Below are positions 43,575 through 52,256 of a stretch of DNA of 64,000 nt, one piece after another. The stretch spans positions 186,001-250,000 of the forward strand of contig NZ_JARTVY010000004.1 of the NCBI RefSeq assembly GCF_031450805.1. The letters are read 5' to 3'. The notes beneath the pieces are model-generated. The model did no database searches and was not told where the DNA came from. It saw only the letters and a program-made list of their open reading frames with translations. This DNA comes from Caballeronia sp031450805. Lineage in GTDB: Bacteria > Pseudomonadota > Gammaproteobacteria > Burkholderiales > Burkholderiaceae. Made by a program: the position numbers and the translations under genes. The stretch's first letter is position 1. Each line of letters opens with the position of its first letter.

Positions 43575-44741
43575 ATGGCCATTCCGGTTTCCTATGTCGC
43601 CCGCAATCTATGGGCGCGCCGCCTCACGACACTGCTGACCGCAAGCGGCCTTGCGCTCGTGGTATTCGTCTTTGCAACGGTGCTGATGCTCGACGCGGGC
43701 CTCAAAAAGACACTCGTTTCGACGGGCGAGCGCGACAACGTCGTCGTCATTCGCAAGGGCGCGGAGACGGAGATTCAAAGCGCGATCGATCGCGCGCAAG
43801 CCAATGTGATGGAAATGCATCCGTCGGTCGCTTTGAATCGAAATGGAGAGCCGCTCGCATCGAAAGAGACCGTAGTTCTTATCTCGCTGACCAAGCTCGG
43901 CACGAATACGCCGGCCAATGTCGTCATTCGCGGCGTGTCTGCGATGGGCGTCGAGTTGCGCCCGCAAGTGAAGCTCACGGCGGGGCGCATGTTCACGCAC
44001 GGTTCGTCGGAAATCATCGTGGGCAGCAGCATTGCCAGGGGCTTTGGCGGCACGCGCATCGGCGAGCATTTGCGCTTCGCGCAGCGTGACTGGACTGTCG
44101 TCGGCCATTTCGATGCGGCCGGCAGCGGTTTCGACTCGGAAATCTGGGGCGATGCCGATCAATTGATGCAGTCGTTTCGCCGAACCACGTACTCGTCGAT
44201 GATCGTGCGCCTCGCGCGCAGCGATGCCTTCGAACGCTTCAGGAGCGATATCGACGTGGACCCGCGCCTCGCAGACGAAGCGAAACGCGAGCAAGTCTTT
44301 TACGGCGATCAGTCCAGGGCGCTCTCGACCTTCATCAATATTCTTGGCTTCACGTTATCCATCATCTTCTCGATAGCTGCCATGATCGGCGCGATGATCA
44401 CGATGTACGCGTCGGTTGCTAACCGCGTCGGGGAAATCGGCACCTTGCGCGCGTTGGGCTTCAAACGAATCGACGTGCTGCTTGCTTTCCTGCTGGAAGC
44501 ACTTTTGCTCGGACTCGTAGGCGGCATGGCGGGCCTGTGCTGTGCCGCATTGATGCAGTTCGCCTCGTTTTCCACGACGAATTTCCAGACCTTCGCTGAC
44601 TTGTCCTTCCGCTTCATTCTCACGCCGTCGGTTGTGATTCGCACGGTCGTGTTCTCGCTCCTGATGGGTTTCGTCGGCGGATTCCTGCCTGCGCTGAGGG
44701 CCTCGCGCATGAGTATCGTCGATGCGCTGCGGGCACGTTGA
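43575..44741 (+). CDS. ABC permease, FtsX/MacB type (second)
   Basis: 388 aa. Same topology as its neighbour: an N-terminal segment (LTTLLTASGLALVVFVFATV), a periplasmic domain, then three C-terminal segments and the closing SIVDALRAR. Starts 12 bases after the first permease gene. Two unequal permeases with one ATPase and one adaptor suggest an efflux or envelope-lipid export system; the cargo is unknown. Confidence 0.92.
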   Translation: MAIPVSYVARNLWARRLTTLLTASGLALVVFVFATVLMLDAGLKKTLVSTGERDNVVVIRKGAETEIQSAIDRAQANVMEMHPSVALNRNGEPLASKETVVLISLTKLGTNTPANVVIRGVSAMGVELRPQVKLTAGRMFTHGSSEIIVGSSIARGFGGTRIGEHLRFAQRDWTVVGHFDAAGSGFDSEIWGDADQLMQSFRRTTYSSMIVRLARSDAFERFRSDIDVDPRLADEAKREQVFYGDQSRALSTFINILGFTLSIIFSIAAMIGAMITMYASVANRVGEIGTLRALGFKRIDVLLAFLLEALLLGLVGGMAGLCCAALMQFASFSTTNFQTFADLSFRFILTPSVVIRTVVFSLLMGFVGGFLPALRASRMSIVDALRAR

Positions 44742-44848
44742 TCGTTCGATTCGGCGCAAGTATCGGTACTGAATTATTGAATATTCGAACTTGATGGCGA
44801 GCAGTAGAGTAGCTTTCATCGCGCTCTCAGACCGCTTGGGGAATATTC

Positions 44849-45241
44849 ATGCCGCTCGTTAGAATCTCGCTGATCAAAGGAAAGTCGCGGGAGCACATCC
44901 GCGCGATCTCGAATCAGGTTCATGAGGCGCTGGTCGAAGCGTTCCAGGTTCCGGTGGACGACCGCTTCCAACTCATAGAACAGCGCGACCGTGACGACTT
45001 CATTTACGACGCGAATTATTTGGGCGTCGAGCGAAGCGATGACCTCGTCTTCATCCACATTACCGCAAGCGATTGGCGCAACCTTCCCACCAAGAAAGCT
45101 TTCTACAAGACGCTTGCCACGCGCCTGTCCGTATCGCCCGGCTTGCGGCCCGAAGACGTGCTGATCGTGCTTGCGCCTAATCGGCGCGAGGACTGGTCAT
45201 TCGGACGCGGGCTCGCATCGTATGTGGATTCGGAAGCTTGA
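44849..45241 (+). CDS. Tautomerase family protein
   Basis: 130 aa, starting MPLVRISLIKGKSREHIRAI; Pro2, exposed after Met removal, is the expected catalytic base. Length is that of the Tautomerase_2 type (two fused half-units) rather than the 62-aa 4-oxalocrotonate type. The start abuts an 8-base palindrome GAATATTC (44841-44848), repeated at 44779-44786, which may be an operator. The substrate is unknown. Confidence 0.88.
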   Translation: MPLVRISLIKGKSREHIRAISNQVHEALVEAFQVPVDDRFQLIEQRDRDDFIYDANYLGVERSDDLVFIHITASDWRNLPTKKAFYKTLATRLSVSPGLRPEDVLIVLAPNRREDWSFGRGLASYVDSEA

Positions 45242-45259
45242 CGGGCTTCGCTGAGTTCG

Positions 45260-47746
45260 CTAAGCGTCGCGCGCGCGATAAGACGCGCCGCGCGTGCCGT
45301 TGATCGCGAACACATCGCCTTCCGGCGCCCTGGTGACAGTGCCGTTGCGAGGAATGAGCGGGATTCTTCGCGTGCTGTCAGGCGCCAGATGAAACCAGTC
45401 AACCTCTGCACGATAGTCAGGGTCAACCACATGCACCCATCGCGCGAAGCTCGTTGCGGTGACGTGAAGCGCCCATCCGTCATCGCCTTTGTCGAGGGTG
45501 ACGCTCAGGCCGACGTCGCGGCGTTCGCTCACGGACATATCGGGAAGATGAAAAGCCTCTGACAGTACCGCGCCCGTGTCTGCATCGATCAGACGCACAT
45601 AAGTCGTATCGTGGCCCCGGGGACCGAAACGGTAGGCGTAAGCCGTGTCGAAGAACGCGCCGATCAGCGAGCCCGAATTGATTTTTTCGACACTACGCGC
45701 CTTCATAACGATGTCGCAGGAGCCGCCTGCGACCTTGATCGAGCCATCGCGCAAGCAGGTCAAGTCGACCCGCGCGCGAATGTCATGCGCGGTTTCATTC
45801 ACGAGATGTACGTCGATACCGTCGAGACCTTCATCGGTAATCAGCACTTGCACGGGCTGGAGCACGCGAGCCAGGCCATGCAACGCACTCTTCGGAACGC
45901 CGGATACGTCGATCACACCCCAGCCGGCACCGGGCCGAAGATCGAGCAGATTCCACACGATGCCACCCGCGCATGTCGACTCCTTGCGCCGCCATTCTGA
46001 AAACACAGCGCCCATGACATCGGCCACGACGGCCCGCGAAAGCGTCAGATAACGCTCCGGATCTTCGTATCGCAATCGCGCGACGTCGACGCCGTAGAGC
46101 GAGCGCAGGTAGTGTTCGCGCACGTCATCGAAATCCCAAGCCGCGCCGGGGTCGCGCGGCACGCCGATTTTCCAGCGCGGCTCATGGGGCCGCGATGCAT
46201 TGGGTGTTGCGCCCAAAGCGACGTCGTCGGGAACATTGGCGAATGCGAGGCATTCGGATGCGAAGCGGACTCGTGCGCGGCGTGCATCGTCCAAAGGGCG
46301 TTGATAGGCGCCTACGCCGTAGTAGTGAGTGACGCCGCCGCGTGTTCCGAAGGGCATGGATAGCTTGTCGCCGGGCGCTGCGCTCGGTGAATTGACGACA
46401 TAAGGCACATCGGGCCGCATGCTTGCGATGATCGAGGGCAAGAGCTCGGTGAATAGCCGCTGTTGATATGCGTCGAAGGGCAGGCCGAGCATGGCGGCCT
46501 GCTGATGCACTTCGCTTCCGCCACACAATACCGCAAGCGATGCGAAGCGCCGCGTGCGCGCAAGAAATTGCTCCGCTTCCCGTTGCACGCTTTGTTCGAA
46601 TGCTTCGTCGGTCGGATAGTCGAAGTTGGCGAACGCAAAGTCTTGCCACACCAGGATGCCGTATTCGTCGGCGAGCTCGTAGAACGTATCGGATTCATAG
46701 AGCGTTGTGCCACTCACACGGATAATGTTCAAACCCGCTTGACGGCACGCTTTGAAAAGCGCTTTCAGTTTTTCGCGCGGCGCGTCCAGCGCGACGATAT
46801 CGGCGGAAGTCCAGCATGCTCCGCGAGCGAAAACGGGCGTGCCGTTCAAGACGAGCTGGAAGCCCGCGCCATCCGGTCCGCGATCGACATCGATCGTACG
46901 GAAGGCGATATCGCCAAGCGAAATGACTCTTTGCAGCCCTCCTGCGATCTTTACTGAATAGCGCGCCGGCTCGCCATGCGTATGCGGCCACCACAAGCGT
47001 GCCTGCACTACGCGGACTCTTCCAGTCACGGTGTGTGCGTCGAGCCAGTGAAGCTGCGCTGAGGCATCGCCGCACTCCAGTTGCATATCTTGAGGCGCTT
47101 GTGCGTGATAGAAGCGCACCGTCACATCGAGCAGACCATCGCGGCCATCGACGCTCGAAGTCATCTGCACGCGATCGATCGATGCATCCGACTCGCCGAT
47201 AACCTCGACCGCGCGCCACGGTCCCGCAGGCTGAATCGCGGGGCACCATCCGGGCATATGCCCGAGGAGCGTCGTGCGTACATTGCGCAAGGTCGCCGGC
47301 TGCGCGAGCTTCGGACGCCAGCGTGCGCGTCCGCGTTTGGCTGCAAGCGCGGGCGCGATGGATCGGAAGCAGAGATAAAGCGTCGTCTCGCCCGCGAAGT
47401 CGACGTCAAGGTCATGTGCCAAGAACATCGAGTCTGATTCGAGCAGCTTGCGGCCGTCGATCCATATTTCCGCTATCGTCACCAGCCCGTTGAAGCGCAA
47501 GCGTCGCTTGCCCGTCACGTTGAGCGTGATGCGATACCAATGGTCCGACAGTGCATAAGGCTGCGCGAGTGCGTCGCCATTGACTCCTGCAGCGCGATGC
47601 GCACAGGCCACGGTGCCAGGCACAGGTGCGTCGAGCCACTGTGTATGAGCATCGAGCGCGTCGGGCGTCGGGCAGGCGCCGGCAGGCGTGCTTGCGCATT
47701 GCCAGCCGGCGTCCAGGCGGCGCGGCACAAGCGGCGAGGCATACAT
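45260..47746 (-). CDS. GH2 glycoside hydrolase, beta-mannosidase-like
   Basis: 828 aa. Modules: N-terminal sugar-binding jelly roll (residues about 1-190, with HWYRITLNV), an Ig-like domain, then the TIM barrel (from about 300; CRQAGLNIIRVSGTTLYESD). VLCGGSEVHQQ carries the probable acid/base Glu (usually C-G-N-N-E) and RFASECLAFANVP the probable nucleophile. No signal peptide, so cytoplasmic. It is the last gene of the five-gene amino acid/carrier protein operon, 60 bases after DUF1839, which suggests a glycosylated substrate or product. Confidence 0.85.
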   Translation of the reverse strand: MYASPLVPRRLDAGWQCASTPAGACPTPDALDAHTQWLDAPVPGTVACAHRAAGVNGDALAQPYALSDHWYRITLNVTGKRRLRFNGLVTIAEIWIDGRKLLESDSMFLAHDLDVDFAGETTLYLCFRSIAPALAAKRGRARWRPKLAQPATLRNVRTTLLGHMPGWCPAIQPAGPWRAVEVIGESDASIDRVQMTSSVDGRDGLLDVTVRFYHAQAPQDMQLECGDASAQLHWLDAHTVTGRVRVVQARLWWPHTHGEPARYSVKIAGGLQRVISLGDIAFRTIDVDRGPDGAGFQLVLNGTPVFARGACWTSADIVALDAPREKLKALFKACRQAGLNIIRVSGTTLYESDTFYELADEYGILVWQDFAFANFDYPTDEAFEQSVQREAEQFLARTRRFASLAVLCGGSEVHQQAAMLGLPFDAYQQRLFTELLPSIIASMRPDVPYVVNSPSAAPGDKLSMPFGTRGGVTHYYGVGAYQRPLDDARRARVRFASECLAFANVPDDVALGATPNASRPHEPRWKIGVPRDPGAAWDFDDVREHYLRSLYGVDVARLRYEDPERYLTLSRAVVADVMGAVFSEWRRKESTCAGGIVWNLLDLRPGAGWGVIDVSGVPKSALHGLARVLQPVQVLITDEGLDGIDVHLVNETAHDIRARVDLTCLRDGSIKVAGGSCDIVMKARSVEKINSGSLIGAFFDTAYAYRFGPRGHDTTYVRLIDADTGAVLSEAFHLPDMSVSERRDVGLSVTLDKGDDGWALHVTATSFARWVHVVDPDYRAEVDWFHLAPDSTRRIPLIPRNGTVTRAPEGDVFAINGTRGASYRARDA

Positions 47747-47806
47747 GAGCTTTCCTTATATTTGATTTCTTTAGCGTGCGTTAGCCACGCTAGCGCGGCT
47801 AAGGCT

Positions 47807-48799
47807 TTAGAGAAAGCGCAGAGCAAGCGGCTCGATTACCTTGTCATAAGACGATTCGAGCGAGTCGAAGCAATCGGTGCAAGCATCGGAGCGCGAGCGC
47901 ATGCGTGCCCGCGCGAGGCGGAATTGCATGACCATCGCTTCGCTGGCAATGGCTTGCGCGCTCGTCTGGATGTCCGTTGGCACATCGACGCCGTTTGCGT
48001 TCAACCAGATCAGATACTTCGACAACAGTTCGAAGTTCGACCCGAGCTGACGCATTACGTTGAACGTGTACAGGTGGTAATAAGCGACGTCGCGTTCCAG
48101 CAATGCGCGCAAATGTTCTGGAAACTCTGCGCGCCATTGCGAGATCGGATTCGCCGAGGGGCGATCCGCCAGACGCAGCTTCAGCAACTCGACAGAGCGT
48201 TGCACGAGCGCATCGCCTTCGAGTGGCGCGCGTGCTCGCTTGACGAACTCCACGTATGGAAACAGCGCATGCGCGTCGCCGACGAGATCCGGCCTCAGGC
48301 GAAACACGCCGTCGTAGTCTTCACCGCAAAGCGCGAAGTAGCCGGCATTATGGAAGTAGGTGATGCGCTTCGCTGAAGCGTCGATCGTGTCGATCGCAAT
48401 CGTCGTCTTGGAGTGCGTCTGACGGTATGCGGTTGCGCGCGTATCGGGCAAATAGAAGGCATCGACCTCTGCGACGACTACATGACCGCGCCTTGTCTGC
48501 TCGCAGACGTGTGCCTGAAGCGTGTCATAAATGGCAAGCTCCTGGGCCTGCAGCCCATAGAGCCTGCCGATGTCGTCCAGTGAGAACTTCGGAAACGTGA
48601 ACTGATCGCCCTCGAAAGCCTGCGTTACGGTAAAGCCTAGCGCCGCATGGGGATCGCAATCAAGGTGATGCAGAAGCTCGATCCACAAGTCGACATAGCA
48701 ATTCGTTTCGAGCCAGACACGCTCGCCGCGATGCAGTGCATGGCGGCTTGCTTCGTCGTCTGTGCCATTCAGCGCTTCCGCGGGCGAGCGCGCGTTCAT
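47807..48799 (-). CDS. DUF1839 protein, possible acyl/aminoacyltransferase
   Basis: 330 aa. Starts MNARSPAEALNG; conserved WLETNCYVDLWIELLHHL with Cys34, then VVVAEVDAFYLPDTRATAYR and His129 in QTHSKTTIAID. The Cys ... Asp-x-(F/Y)-Y-L-P ... Y-x-x-x-H layout recalls BtrH-type, papain-like acyltransferases that take an aminoacyl group from a carrier protein; this is inference. The C-terminal half is helical. The ATGA overlap with the ligase gene shows translational coupling. Cytoplasmic. Confidence 0.8.
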   Translation of the reverse strand: MNARSPAEALNGTDDEASRHALHRGERVWLETNCYVDLWIELLHHLDCDPHAALGFTVTQAFEGDQFTFPKFSLDDIGRLYGLQAQELAIYDTLQAHVCEQTRRGHVVVAEVDAFYLPDTRATAYRQTHSKTTIAIDTIDASAKRITYFHNAGYFALCGEDYDGVFRLRPDLVGDAHALFPYVEFVKRARAPLEGDALVQRSVELLKLRLADRPSANPISQWRAEFPEHLRALLERDVAYYHLYTFNVMRQLGSNFELLSKYLIWLNANGVDVPTDIQTSAQAIASEAMVMQFRLARARMRSRSDACTDCFDSLESSYDKVIEPLALRFL

Positions 48800-49854
48800 G
48801 CGTCTTTGCCCAGGTTGGCGAGGCTATCGGCGATGATCGGTTCGCCATTGCCCCACAGCAATTCACGCACAGGTGCAGGCCATGCCTTCACGTCGAGGCC
48901 ATGATGACGGAACAGCGCGAGCGTCGTACGCTCCATGCCGAAGCCGACGCATGCGGTATGCGCGACGTTATCGTCGGCCTGGCGGATATTCCACAGCTCG
49001 CCAAAGTGCTCCATGTGATAGTTGAACGAGAGGCAAGCCGTCGGACGGTCGGGTGTAGCGACCGGCACGAGCAACTCGAACTTGAGTTGTTGCGCGCGCT
49101 GGCTATCCGCCACGATCTTGCCGCCCCGGCCAAAAAACGGGTCGTTCGCGAGGTCAATTTCGAATGGCAATTGCAGCAGGCGCACGAGCAGCGATCCGCG
49201 CTCGATCCACTTCTGTCTGAATGCCATGACTTGTTCAGGGCTGCCGACGCGAATATATTCGCGCATGCGGAACATCTGCATGCGACCCGGATCGATGGAA
49301 GGCTCGTGACGGAAACAATAAGAGAACGCGTCGAAAGTGGCGCCGTCCTTAGCCAGATTTCCGCGCTTGGCGACGAGCGGATAGATCGGATAGCACGCGG
49401 CGGGCGTCAGTACGAGGCGCGTCGGCTTTTGCTGGTCCATCCATTCATCCGAACGTTCTTCTTCCTCGCCGATATGCACGATCTTGTCGAGTGCCTCCAG
49501 CAGCCGATGATGTCCGCGGTCATTGCCCGCAAACGAATGAATCGTGCCGGCCAGGTTGGGGAAGCTCTTGAGGTACTCACTGTCTTCGAAGTCGCGCCGG
49601 CGCATGGCCGGCGGAAAGCGCAGCACTTCGGCGTGCTGGTCCGCGCCAAGCAGGGTAATGGCCTGATTGAGGCGCTCGACGATGTCTTCGAAAATCGCAC
49701 TGCGGCCATAGAGTCCGTCTTCGCCCGTATCGATGAGAATGCCCGCTTCGATGAGGCGATCGCGCAAAGTAAGATCCGATTGGTCGTAAGTTGCCTGCGT
49801 CGCTTGTGATTCTGCGTCAGCCATGATTGCGGCTTGTTCGTTCGGCATGTTCAT
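48796..49854 (-). CDS. Amino acid:[carrier protein] ligase (SerRS-like)
   Basis: 352 aa, class II aminoacyl-tRNA-synthetase-like, without a tRNA-binding arm. Visible: LTPAACYPIYP (zinc Cys), CFRHEPSIDPGRMQMF (motif 2-like; zinc Glu region), MREYIRVG, and HTACVGFGMERTTLALF (zinc Cys and motif 3). This is the pattern of the Bradyrhizobium aa:CP ligases, which load Gly or Ala onto a carrier protein. The carrier (51121) and a flavoprotein are in the same operon. Start chosen at 49854, 4 bases after the previous stop; the frame opens to 49890. Confidence 0.92.
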   Translation of the reverse strand: MNMPNEQAAIMADAESQATQATYDQSDLTLRDRLIEAGILIDTGEDGLYGRSAIFEDIVERLNQAITLLGADQHAEVLRFPPAMRRRDFEDSEYLKSFPNLAGTIHSFAGNDRGHHRLLEALDKIVHIGEEEERSDEWMDQQKPTRLVLTPAACYPIYPLVAKRGNLAKDGATFDAFSYCFRHEPSIDPGRMQMFRMREYIRVGSPEQVMAFRQKWIERGSLLVRLLQLPFEIDLANDPFFGRGGKIVADSQRAQQLKFELLVPVATPDRPTACLSFNYHMEHFGELWNIRQADDNVAHTACVGFGMERTTLALFRHHGLDVKAWPAPVRELLWGNGEPIIADSLANLGKDA

Positions 49855-49858
49855 ATCG

Positions 49859-51124
49859 TTATAGGTCCCCGGTTGCGGCGCGCTGCGCAAGCAGCAGGTT
49901 CGCCGTATTCAATTCGATGCGATCGTTGCTGATCATGAGCGGCGCGGAATGCAGGTCGCGCAGATGCCGTCCCACGCTAAACGGCGTATCGTTTTTATAG
50001 CCCGCCATGCCGCAAATCATCAGTGCTTCCTGAACCACGCTCACAGCGGATTGCGAGATCGCGAGCTTCAGCATGTTCAGATCGGCCGCAAGGCCGATCG
50101 ATGCCGTCAGCGGCGCATCGAAGTCCTCCGTGTGATTGGCGTGACGCGTCGCGCGTTCGCTTTGCGACGCTTCGACCGCGAGAAGCGATTCACGCAAGCG
50201 CGCCTGCATCATGCGCACAGTCGTGACCGCTTGAGAAAGCCGCGATGCGGATGGCGGCAATGCGCCCGGCTTGCCGCGTGACTGATTGCGAAAGAACTGA
50301 TGCGCGCGATGCAACGCATCGGATGCAATGCCGATCCATACCGATGACCACAGCGTATGCGAGATGGGCAGCATGCTTTCATCGGCGATCTTCGAGAACG
50401 GCACCGGCAGGATCTGTTCTGCAGCGCCCTTGGCGACGAGCCGATGTCCTTCGCTGCACGTGCCACGCATGCCGAGCGTATCCCACGTGCCGCGTTGCTC
50501 GAGCAGCAACGTCTCGCGCGGAGCGACGATCAACACTTGGTCCGACGCCGGTGCTTCCGGATGACGGCGCGCGGTGACGAGAATGCCGTCCGCGAAGTTG
50601 CCGTAAGAGATGGTCGTCGCGAGCTTTTCGATGGTGAAGGCGTCATCGACGAGATCGACCGCGCATGCGCTCGTCCGCATGTTGCCGCCAATAGTCTCCT
50701 CCGAGGTCGCGGATGCGAGCAGCAACTGCTCGCTGACCATGCGAGCCAGGAAGTCGCGTTGCCACGGTACATCGACGCCATGATCGACAATGCACACGAC
50801 CTGGCTTTGATGCATCGCGTAGATCATCGCGGCGGAAGCGCAGCCTTTGGCAAGCGTCTCGCATAAGCGGGCGACGCCTGCAAGCGAAAGACCATCGCCG
50901 CCATAAACCACGGGCACCATCGCGGAGAAGAGCCGCTCGGCGCGCATGGCCGCGATTGCCTCCGCTGGAAAGCGCGCTTCCTTGTCGACCGCATCGGCGT
51001 GCTTCGCTGCAATGGCCGCGACGCGATGCCCGGCTTCGAGCAGTTCGGCTTCGCTGCGCGGCGCAGCGCTTATATCGACACTTGCAAGTTGCGACGCTTC
51101 CAGTTGCTGCGTGGCGGCGTTCAT
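49859..51124 (-). CDS. Acyl-CoA dehydrogenase-like flavoprotein
   Basis: 421 aa. Order as in acyl-CoA dehydrogenases: helical N-domain, beta middle (LLLASATSEETIGGNMR; GTWDTLGMRGTCSEGH) and helical C-domain (ALMICGMAGYKND ... LRDLHSAPLMISNDRIELN). At the place where acyl-CoA dehydrogenases carry the Y-E-G-T catalytic Glu it has I-S-N-D-R, so ordinary alpha,beta dehydrogenation is doubtful. With a dedicated carrier protein next door it may oxidise a tethered amino acid. It overlaps the carrier gene by 4 bases. Confidence 0.85.
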   Translation of the reverse strand: MNAATQQLEASQLASVDISAAPRSEAELLEAGHRVAAIAAKHADAVDKEARFPAEAIAAMRAERLFSAMVPVVYGGDGLSLAGVARLCETLAKGCASAAMIYAMHQSQVVCIVDHGVDVPWQRDFLARMVSEQLLLASATSEETIGGNMRTSACAVDLVDDAFTIEKLATTISYGNFADGILVTARRHPEAPASDQVLIVAPRETLLLEQRGTWDTLGMRGTCSEGHRLVAKGAAEQILPVPFSKIADESMLPISHTLWSSVWIGIASDALHRAHQFFRNQSRGKPGALPPSASRLSQAVTTVRMMQARLRESLLAVEASQSERATRHANHTEDFDAPLTASIGLAADLNMLKLAISQSAVSVVQEALMICGMAGYKNDTPFSVGRHLRDLHSAPLMISNDRIELNTANLLLAQRAATGDL

Positions 51125-51372
51125 GCGTCCGCCTGTGAACGACGCAGTTCTTCGACGGCCGCAGCGAGCGAATCGACGCTGGAGAAGAGCCTGCGCGTCA
51201 GCATGTGATCGGGAATCTCGACGCCGAATTCATCTTCGATTGCGAGCATCACGTGGACCGTGGCAAGCGATGAGAGACCGGCGGCGTAGAGATCGTCGCT
51301 ATCGGAAAGCGTATCGATGGGCACGTCGAGGCGTGCGGACTCGGAAAGGATGCGGCGCAATTCAGTTTTCAT
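51121..51372 (-). CDS. Acyl/peptidyl carrier protein
   Basis: 83 aa, starting MKTELRRILSESARLDVPID. DDLYAAGLSSLATVHVML carries the phosphopantetheine Ser (G-L-S-S), and the surrounding helix is typical. First gene of the five-gene operon; its stop overlaps the flavoprotein start. It should be charged by the ligase two genes downstream. A frame open to 51417 adds an unlikely N-terminus. AAGGGA precedes the ATG. Confidence 0.93.
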   Translation of the reverse strand: MKTELRRILSESARLDVPIDTLSDSDDLYAAGLSSLATVHVMLAIEDEFGVEIPDHMLTRRLFSSVDSLAAAVEELRRSQADA

Positions 51373-51943
51373 TTGTGTCTGGTTTCCCTTGTACTTGGCC
51401 AAAGCGCATTTGGCCAATCGGGTCTGAAACGGGTCTACGTTTCAAAGGCCCATTAAGGTTATTTAGGCCGGGACGTACAGATGGTGGTGATTGCTCGAAG
51501 CGTTGTTCGGTTCTAAGAGCCCTCGCACGCACCGTCGAGGTAGTTTTATCGTATTTAACGAATTCAAGAGGGTGTGCGTCCGTGCGATGGCGCACGGTCG
51601 GCCTCCATGCGCGCGGCTTCGGGCTTGATGGATGTCGCGGCGATGAGTGCGAGATTACGTTAGCCGTTCAGCTCCATTTTCAGGCGTTGGTTTTACCTGG
51701 TGAATTTATTCAGAGCAGTAAGTTTTATTCTCGCTTGCAAGCTTAATGAAATATCTAACCGATAAGAATTAATGACAACAGGCTGGTGCTGGCGCCGTTA
51801 TTGGCCGTTCTTTACTGCGGTGACGAGCGATTGGCTAGCGGGCCAGACGTCGCTGATGGATTCCGCTAAACCAGCCGCTCCGCGCATCGACCGTTGCCTC
51901 GCCTGCTCCTGGAGTTCTGTACGGCGTACAACGCACGATCGAA
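51373..51943. promoter_or_regulatory. Upstream region of the carrier protein operon
   Basis: About 570 bases. It holds the operon's likely promoter. An AT-rich block lies at about 51660-51780 and a TTGAAT...GATAAA-like stretch near 51545-51570 on the minus strand; no spacing-perfect promoter was found. No gene is supported. Confidence 0.4.
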
Positions 51944-52113
51944 TAAACGTGCTCGCGAACGAAGCGGGTGATGCGGCGCACATCACCGACTAGGCAAAGC
52001 TCGTCAAGCTGGCCGACAAGGTTTGCAATTCGCGCGACATCGTTGCGGTGCGGCCCGCTGGATGAGACGCGCGAAGAAAGCGAAACTACTTCGACCGGGC
52101 GAAGCGCGCGGTA
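51944..52113 (+). pseudogene. HD-domain (p)ppGpp-hydrolase-like relic
   Basis: The frame reads INVLANEAGDAAHITD, stop (TAG, 51991), AKLVKLADKVCNSRDIVAVR, stop (TGA, 52063), then RRKRNYFDRAKRAVDPMR. Both parts match the small HD-domain MESH1-like proteins (I-N-x-x-x-x-L-A-x-E-x-G ... A-K-L-V-K-L-A-D-K-x-C-N-x-R-D-I ... E-Y-F-D-x-A-K). The middle of the domain, about 90 residues, is missing. Two stops and a deletion mean no function. Confidence 0.75.
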
Positions 52114-52256
52114 GACCCGATGCGCTGCGACGTGCGCAAGCGACGCGCATGAAATCTGCTGAGTGAAAGGGAGCGGATCGCGCGCTGCATGCCGCATGTG
52201 GCGTGCAAAATGCCATTTTTCTGCGGCACCGACTATCGTCACCACCGAGGAAGGAC

